64,000 bases of DNA from Gnetum montanum (lineage: Eukaryota; Streptophyta; Gnetopsida; Gnetales; Gnetaceae), in assembly GCA_015680685.1 (NCBI GenBank), contig MNCI01004678.1:241851-305850 (forward strand). The letters are read 5' to 3'. The notes under the pieces were generated by a model, which saw nothing but the letters and a program-made list of their open reading frames with translations, did no database searches and was not told where the DNA came from. This document shows, piece by piece, positions 57,943 through 64,000 of the stretch. Within the stretch, counting starts at the first letter, position 1, and every line of letters begins with the position of its first letter. Position numbers and translations under genes: made by a program.

Positions 57943-58093
57943 GATGATTGGGAAGACAATGACTAGTAACTTCATGTTTGACTATCTAGGATAAAAGCCA
58001 CTTAGGTAGAAGGGGTTCACGAAATTTGACTAGATCGCACAAACATGCTTGTGATTCATATGGCTAGGTGTAGGGACTACTCGTTGCTTATCA
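57943..58093 (+). repeat. E1 3' LTR, second part
   Basis: Continuation of the E1 LTR after E3. It ends GGGACTACTCGTTGCTTATCA and matches the end of the E3 LTR (57,880-57,937) with substitutions. The direct duplicate of the E3 target site precedes it (57938-57942). Confidence 0.75.
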
Positions 58094-60338
58094 ACCTTGA
58101 AAGGTTATTTATTTGGTTATTTGAGTGTTGCATGTCTATTTTGTACTAACATTTTTGAATGCAACACCCCTCACGCATGGCTATCTAGCTACTTGATGTT
58201 TGGTTCCAAAACCCTTAAGGGAGTATTTGTAATTTATTTTCCCTACTTAGCCATGTAGATTTACTTCCCCCTTTGTTTTTATCTCCTTGGTGAAACAGAT
58301 GTTAGTGAAGAGTAGTAGCTCAAAAAGCTGATGTTTAGATTAGATTTTATGCATTTCTAGTATTGTTTAAGTTTGAAATTTATGTAATTTTTTCTAAGCT
58401 GTATGTTTAGTTGGTATTGTTGCACTTTGTAATGCCCTTTGGTTAGTGCATGTGGACTTTGTACTTGCCTGTCTTCAATGTATGCCCATCTTTACTTTTT
58501 TGCTTTATTTAAGTTTTGTAATTTGGAACATTTAACTTGGTATTTGTGAATCAAATATCATTTTGAATCATTAAATATTATATTTTATTTCGTTGTCATA
58601 TTAATGTTTTGGTTATTACATATTTGCTTGGGCATTAAGGGCAAGTAAATTATTATTTCCAGTGAACAAGTTAAGTTTTATATGCAAAGAATTATTGGCA
58701 TTGTAATTTTGTATTTAGTTTATTTCTTTTATTTTTTCCTTTTACTGTTGCATTGTCTATCATTTATTTAGCATCATTGGATTTTATTACATTGTATTTT
58801 TTTTTCTTTTATGATGTCTTTATAACCCAAACCTACGTTAACAGGTGTTATAATTTACCGCTAGCTTTAATCATCATCCTTCTCTTGTCCTAACAAAAGT
58901 TTACTTCGTTAAATTCTTAATGAAATAATCACGTGTTTCATTGTTTGTGTTGTGGCTCATTTGTTTTCGCTGAAACAGTTCTACTCCCAACTCTGGTTCT
59001 CCTCGGTGCTGCTGCTGCTGCTAGGAATGACAAATTAATGGGCTAATCCACACGGGTGACAAACAAGTATGTGTAGCAACTTACCTTATATACGCTTAGT
59101 TTTGGTTTCACATTGCAAAACTTATAACTGTTATAATAATTTAAGTGCATAAGTTTGAAGGATTTTTATATCATCGGCAGAACTCTAACAGATGCTTGCT
59201 GCTTTGCCATAAACTTGGAAAACACCACATTGTATCAGCAAAAGACGAAAAGTAGGAAGACACTTGGCTTGAGAATTGACTGATAGCAAGGCTAGGGTGG
59301 CGTTTGACGATGCTTCAACCAATGAAAAAACCAACCAACCAGATGCCACTGACAAGACAACCACATCTCTCCTTTTTCTTAATATATATAAATTTCAAGT
59401 TCAGGTGAGGAGTCAGAGACCCTGATATGATAATATATGTGCTTGCTGAAGAACAAAGTAAAGTACAGGTAAGGTGACCATTGCATGATGTCATGTTAGA
59501 TACAATGATGGTCTGTTGCTGCTGCACCGTCATTTTCTATCTTTCTCCACTCTTGTATCTTAGCTTAGGTTAGCTTAGCTTACTGGAGCCAACCAGTGCA
59601 ATTGACCGTCATCAATTATGCGTTGTAAAGGATTCGATCACCAAAATGCCGCATGCAGATGCAGATGATGCTGATATGTTGAAGCTCGTTACAGCTTTTT
59701 GTTTCTCTTTATTATTTTCCCAATTCAAAGTTATATGCATCCCGTGGATGAATCATACATTATGAATCAATATACGTAACGGTTGTTTGTCCAAATCATG
59801 GGCCACTCTGAAACCGCTTGAAAGCATTCTGTCAGTCTTGGCTTGTAAACTCTCATCTGCTCTGCAGCATTGGATTGGATTGGATTGCTTCAATCCAATT
59901 ACCCAACAACCCAACCCAACCCACTGACAGCAGGTCTTTGCTTGAGAGTGCAAGTCAAGTGAAGTGAAGGAACATGGAATACTTCTGTAACTTTGCACAA
60001 GTTATGTCGGTCATGGAGACTTGGTCATCACTAACAACCCGTTTGCTCAAATGCTACCCGACTCATTATTTGGTCGTTTGGTTTCCTTTCAAAGAAAAAA
60101 AAAGGAAAGAAAAGTTATCTCGGAAGCACAAAATCCTCTAATATCCACAGGATCCTTACTAAAGGACTCCTTGTCCGGAGCTTGGATGGGATGGATCAAG
60201 CAACTATTCAAAAATATGCAGAGATTCAAGAAAGCGTTTAGCTAGCTACAAGCACCTGCTTCTGTGATTGATTTTGGTTAAAAAATGAATGAGATACTTG
60301 AGGAGATTTTTAAACTGTAGTTCACATCCTGGCTGGCA
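58094..60338. other. Intergenic region, no gene recognised
   Basis: A/T-rich sequence with no convincing frame. It holds a short CTG run (about 59,009-59,022), a T-rich stretch near 58,800, an ATTGG repeat (about 59,869-59,890) and a CCCAAC repeat (about 59,903-59,922). The downstream part may contain regulatory sites of the mannanase gene, for example CCAAT at about 59,319 and 59,894, but none can be assigned. Confidence 0.5.
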
Positions 60339-60345
60339 TATATAG
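60339..60345 (+). promoter_or_regulatory. TATA box of the mannanase gene
   Basis: TATATAG in GGCATATATAGCACATAAA. Start of transcription would be near 60,370, about 100 nt before the chosen ATG (60,468). It makes the in-frame ATG at 60,360 an unlikely start, because that would lie at or before the transcript start. Confidence 0.5.
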
Positions 60346-60467
60346 CACATAAATGAACAATGCAAGGGCTAAGGATTAAACAGGGCTGGTTTGGGTTCAA
60401 AGGTTCAGATTCCAAAAGAGGGCAGCTAAATGGGCAGGGTCCTGCATTATCAAGTGTATGGGTGAAA

Positions 60468-61559
60468 ATGTTGGGAAGCACCAAGCTGTATTCTCTATTG
60501 GGTGTTCCATTTCTGATTTTATTTTTGTTTAGTCTATTTGGAGACTTGCGTCAGATCCTGATGCTGAGAAAGCCACACGTGGAATTTGTGCAGAGAAATG
60601 GATCCCAGTTTGTTTTAGACGGCAAACCTTTGTACATTAATGGTTGGAACTCTTACTGGCTAATGGCTCAGAGTGTGGATTATACAACCAGGTCCAGAGT
60701 TGCTACAGTTTTAAAGGCAGGGGCTGATATGGGTCTTTTAGTATGTAGGACCTGGGCATTCAACGATGGTGGTTACAATGCTTTGCAGATTTCACCTGGC
60801 AAATTCAATGAGGATGTTTTCAAGGTCAGAATATTATCTACAAAAAAGCATGTTTCTTGGAACAGCTTTGAGCATATTTTTATTTTAAATCTTGTTATCT
60901 TCTTTGTTTAAGAGTTCTCGTTATGTAGAATATAATCAGGTAGCTTCTGATAAATATCCTATTTGGAATGAATCCTGAAATGCTTATATGTTTCTACCGT
61001 CTCTGTTACGGGAATATAACATATAATGATTCTTTGGAACTCAACGTTGGTTCTTTTATTTCATACTGTTTCTTTTTGACCTTGACACTCTTAGAATACG
61101 GAAGCAATGGAATGGTTCACTCCTATTCAAACACTGTCACAGACGAAGACAAAAAATTTTCTTTTGTCCTAGAACTGTCTGTAGCAGAAACATTATTTTT
61201 TCTAAGAATTTGATCGAGGGCTTGTTTTCAAACTCAGCACTCTATGTTGATGTTGAATTGTGAATTAACAGAGTTAATTTTCCAAGAAAATACAATATCC
61301 TAATTATAACTTATTCAAAGATTATAATTTTTATGGTTTCTTATATATAATTTTTTTTCAGGCATTAGATTTTGTAATTGTAGAAGCAAGACGCCATGGA
61401 GTGAGATTAATTCTAAGCCTTGTAAACAATTTGGAGGCATATGGTGGCAAGGGTCAATATGTGCAGTGGGCACGTGAGGCAGGGATAGATGTAGGCTCTT
61501 CTAATGACTCTTTCTTTTATCATCCCAAACTCCGTGAATACTATAAGAACTATGTAAAG
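60468..61559 (+). CDS. Mannan endo-1,4-beta-mannosidase (GH5), first two exons
   Basis: Hydrolyses internal beta-1,4 links of cell-wall mannans (cell-wall loosening, seed reserves). Exon 1 is 60468-60824 (119 codons, ends CAAG|GTCAGA); intron 1 is 60825-61361 (537 bp, T-rich before CAG); exon 2 is 61362-61559 (66 codons, ends AAAG|GTAAGC). Both junctions are phase 0. The N-terminus has a basic/polar start and the core [16 protein letters not shown], a signal peptide or anchor. Then [28 protein letters not shown], and in exon 2 [40 protein letters not shown] and [10 protein letters not shown], all GH5 plant mannanase signatures. The catalytic Glu residues belong to later exons not in the window. 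No stops or frameshifts, so probably a live gene. The specific paralogue cannot be named. Confidence 0.93.
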
Positions 61560-62589
61560 GTAAGCATATTATCACTGCTTATGCTTGCTTTTTAGTCCTT
61601 CAGTTTTTGAATTAATTAATACAGCTAATAAAATCCAAGAAACATCTGAAACGTATTGCTAGTGTCCTTTTCTGCAAAGCATGAGGTGGTCTGTATGCAT
61701 GAAAAAGAATATTTAGTGAGTGTTTTGTATATCAAGCACAATCAGATTTTGTAAAATGACCCATTTCCTTTCATTGAGGGATTGGCCAAATCGTCTAGTA
61801 ACTGCATATGATATAAGTGAAAGTGCTTATTAAATGCAAATTTTGATCTTCATCATGATCCATACATAATATTCTTCAACAGCTGTTCTATGTTGACTTT
61901 AAAGAAAAGGACTAATCATAGCTGCTATTTGGTACCATCTCCAATAATATACTATCTTATGCTTACTTCGTAGATCAAAGCATGTCTCTAAAGCTTCTAA
62001 AATCAGAGTATCAACGCAACGATATTTTCTGGAACAAATTCTGGGGTTCGGGTAAATTTCTACCTTAACGAGTCTCTGGTCAAGCCTTATGAAATATGTA
62101 CTGGATATTTGTTCCAAATGCAGCATTAGTTAAATAATCCTTCAAGTTAAAATCTAAGCTTCGTTCCACTTAAGACACTTAATTCAACCACTCGCCAAAA
62201 TATGAAATCACGAATCGTATGTTTCCTAGAGATTAGGGAATGCTTCTAGTACATTCAGTGCAAGGAAAAGTCTCTAAAATTTTCTGAAAACATGACTATC
62301 GATTTGCCAGTTGAAATCTACGATAAATGATACAGCATTTCGTTGATTTGAGAAAGTAGCTCAAATAATACTGTGCACTACCCGTCAATGACCTTGTGAA
62401 TCATGAAATTAAGGCTAAAAAATTTCTTGACAAGCAACCTTGAAGAAAATAAAATAGAAGATGAATAAAAGATAAAAAGAAAGATAATTGATAAATAACA
62501 ATGTTAATAACATTGCACCTGTGCCATTTCCTGTCTGTCCCTTAAAATTCACACCATAGTCAGTACCATTGGTATTAGAGGATTCATAT

Positions 62590-62990
62590 AGCATAATTCC
62601 ATCAATTTGGGCTTAACTTTAAGAGTTCCCTTTCTCCATTCTTGTTGATCCAACGCTAGATCTTTAGCCATTCTGCTATCTATCATGTCTTTCTCACTAT
62701 TTCATCACATGCCTTCCTTAGGCCGTTCCTTCTTTCATCTTCTTCTACTTGAATTAAGAAATTCCTTTGGGCAAGAGCCATTAGTAGTCTTTTCTCAACA
62801 TGGATGAACCACCTTTGTTAGTCATCTTTTTATCTTTTCTCTTATTATAGGCATGATCCCAAAACTTCCTCTTTTACAACGATTGCTAGCTTAATCATTT
62901 TTTATTACTCAATGTCTATGTGTTGGCCTTGTTGTCTCTTGACTACCTAACATTCCATCCTAAATAACATTGTAGATCTCATTATTGTTT
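62590..62990 (-). mobile_element. LINE relic (3' end of the endonuclease/RT ORF)
   Basis: The minus strand reads RSTMLFRMEC-VVKRQQGQ, then a decayed stretch, then QRWFIHVEKRLLMAL, ERRNGLRKACDEIVRK and, after a frameshift, MAKDLALDQQEWRKGT. This order is that of the C-terminal tail of plant LINE-type reverse transcriptase proteins (P-ML-G-ECW--K, LRWFGHV-RR, RGRPKK-W, DLALDR--WR). Stops and frame changes show an old, inactive fragment. Confidence 0.65.
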
Positions 62991-63159
62991 GTAAAATTTT
63001 CTTTTGATGCTTATTCGGATTCTATCACATAGGATTTTAGTAGTCACTAAGGCATTTCTCATTTAGTTAAAGCATGCAACTTGTGTTTTGTATGTCATAA
63101 GTTTGATGGTGATGGACATGTTGATCTTCCACACTACCATGTTCTACAAAACAGTCATG

Positions 63160-63205
63160 TTGGCTATATATCCAAGGAATATATATAGTCATCTAATTCT
63201 AGTTC
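63160..63205 (+). repeat. Short dispersed repeat, copy 1 (copy 2 at 63517-63560)
   Basis: The pattern TATATRTCCAAGG then ATATAGTCATYTA occurs twice, about 360 bp apart. Copy 2 abuts the LTR-like start at 63,561. Confidence 0.5.
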
Positions 63206-63560
63206 CAACCCCTTACCCCTTACCCTTTTCCTCACACCCTCCCCACACCCCCAAACATAAAATTTTAATAGCATGTCTCTATTTGATTTGACCATATTTA
63301 ACATCATTTACAAACTAAAACTGAAAGTAAAACTATTTTATATTATGTGATAGGCCCGAAGGATATGTTGCAAATGTTCAGTTTCAATTATTTTTTCTCA
63401 ATGCCTATAGATCTCTCCACTAACCCTTTGAAATTGAACCACTAATTTGAAAGCCCTCCATTTTTTATTCTAGTTTTAAAAAGTGATATATGTTTTTCTA
63501 TTTACTGGTCCTCAATTTTGGTTATATGTCCAAGGGGTAAATATAGTCATTTAGTTCTGG

Positions 63561-64000
63561 TGTAACATCCCAAGACCTAGAGACAAAATCACAAGTATTG
63601 AATGAAAATAAGCTTAGTTGCATTAGAAAATTTAACATTCCTAGCAGAAGTAAATACGTGATATGGAGCACTACGCGGATGAAACCAGCCTGTTGTCGTT
63701 GTTCCACAGGGGCTGACGTTTAACCGGGCCCTCGGAAAGATTGCACAAGAGCTTAGACTTGAGATTAACAAAGATAAGTAGGCTCTCCAAATGGTGAATA
63801 CAGAGGAGCAGGTGAAAAGGCGGATATATTGGATGCATATTTAGGAATGGGTGAAAGGGTGGATATATCAGATTCTGGGAATTTTGCCTGGATTCATCAA
63901 GGATGCATATTTAGGAATGCTGATTGTTGCATGGAACCACCGTCAGACATGGGAGCCTCTGATGCAGAGGATACAGCAAACAACAGGACACTGGATGAAT
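63561..64000 (+). mobile_element. Possible LTR start of another element
   Basis: TGTAACATCCCAAGACC at 63,561 has the TGTAACRYCCC opening common in plant gypsy LTRs. The following 440 bases differ in texture from the intron and contain local repeats (GGATGCATATTTAGGAATG at about 63,831 and 63,901). The partner end would be beyond the window, so this is tentative. Confidence 0.3.

Larger units (their letters stand above)
1..58093 (+). mobile_element. E1: oldest, outermost Ty3/gypsy element, 5' end outside window
   Basis: Degenerate LTR retrotransposon on the plus strand. In order it shows the gag zinc knuckle (about 80-140), protease, reverse transcriptase, RNase H, integrase (to about 4400), a non-coding block, a third ORF from 6450, a PPT at 23108-23124 and a 3' LTR starting at 23125. 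It is split by E2 (10295-22781) and by E3 (23873-57937), and its sequence resumes on the far side of each. Its 5' LTR and most of gag lie outside the window. RT and integrase motifs (FMDD, GGHY, CERCQ) fit the Athila/Tat branch of plant gypsy elements. Stops in every domain mark it as dead. Confidence 0.85.
61560..64000 (+). other. Mannanase intron 2 (incomplete, over 2.4 kb)
   Basis: Starts GTAAGC after exon 2. I searched for the next expected exon (region ending in the NEP block with the acid/base Glu) and found none to 64,000. It contains the LINE relic and the possible LTR listed separately. 61,600-62,580 shows no other recognisable element. Confidence 0.6.

Noticed and set aside
59315-59998. 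Minus-strand frames upstream of the mannanase gene
   Set aside because: Short, low-complexity, no recognisable motif and no neighbouring exon signals.
60360-60467. Upstream in-frame ATG that would add 36 residues to the mannanase
   Set aside because: It lies about 20 bp from the TATA box, so it is probably not in the transcript, and the extension is hydrophilic and would bury the signal peptide.
63522-63771. Minus-strand frames near the right edge
   Set aside because: They lie inside the LTR-like segment and show no known domain.
1-64000. tRNA or rRNA genes
   Set aside because: No cloverleaf-compatible A/B box pair or rRNA core sequence noticed; the only tRNA-like sequence is the primer-binding sites.

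Overview
The window is plant nuclear DNA, almost certainly from a seed plant with a large, retrotransposon-rich genome. It holds one host gene, at the right edge, and a Russian-doll nest of decayed Ty3/gypsy LTR retrotransposons filling bases 1-58,093. The single-base n's at 14081, 41989, 42207 and 53618 are assembly joins. The species cannot be named from sequence alone.

Layout of the nest (E1-E6 are names used here). E1 (+) is the oldest; it enters the window inside gag and ends with a 3' LTR at 23125-23872 plus 57943-58093. E2 (-, 10295-22781), a Tat-like element of another lineage, sits in the third ORF of E1. E3 (+, 23873-57937) sits in the 3' LTR of E1. E3 was then hit three times by relatives: E4 (+, 24139-31140) in its 5' LTR, E5 (-, 33834-42229) at the end of gag, and E6 (-, 48363-53889) between pol and the third ORF. 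Target-site duplications are visible for E2-E6, perfect for E5 and E6, one mismatch for the others.

E1, E3, E4, E5 and E6 are one lineage. They share LTR tips TGATGAG...CTCATCA, a primer site close to the 3' end of tRNA-Asp (intact in E4), a PPT around GTCRTGGGGGTA, a gag with an unusual zinc knuckle, and in E1 and E3 an Athila/Tat-type pol. E1 and E3 carry gag-PR-RT-RH-IN, then about 2 kb of non-coding DNA, then a third ORF of about 940 codons (ORF3) that starts MAPK, has a region resembling the 'putative plant transposon protein' family, and continues as coiled coil. E4 has lost RT, RNase H, IN and ORF3. E5 has lost all of pol but keeps gag and ORF3. E6 keeps gag and only the two ends of ORF3.

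Most interesting signal: in E1, E3 and E5 a TATA box with an upstream array of iterated inverted motifs lies about 450-480 nt before the ORF3 start codon. The array motif in each element resembles the array in that element's own LTR promoter (CATCRATG type in E1/E3, GCGATATCGC type in E5), although the leader sequence below the internal TATA box is homologous in all three. This suggests a two-promoter retrotransposon whose LTR and internal promoters change their operator-like motif together.

Right edge: 58,094-60,338 is intergenic with no gene recognised. A TATA box at 60,339 precedes the first two exons of a secreted GH5 endo-beta-1,4-mannanase gene (60,468-60,824 and 61,362-61,559). Its second intron runs off the window and contains a LINE relic and a possible further LTR.
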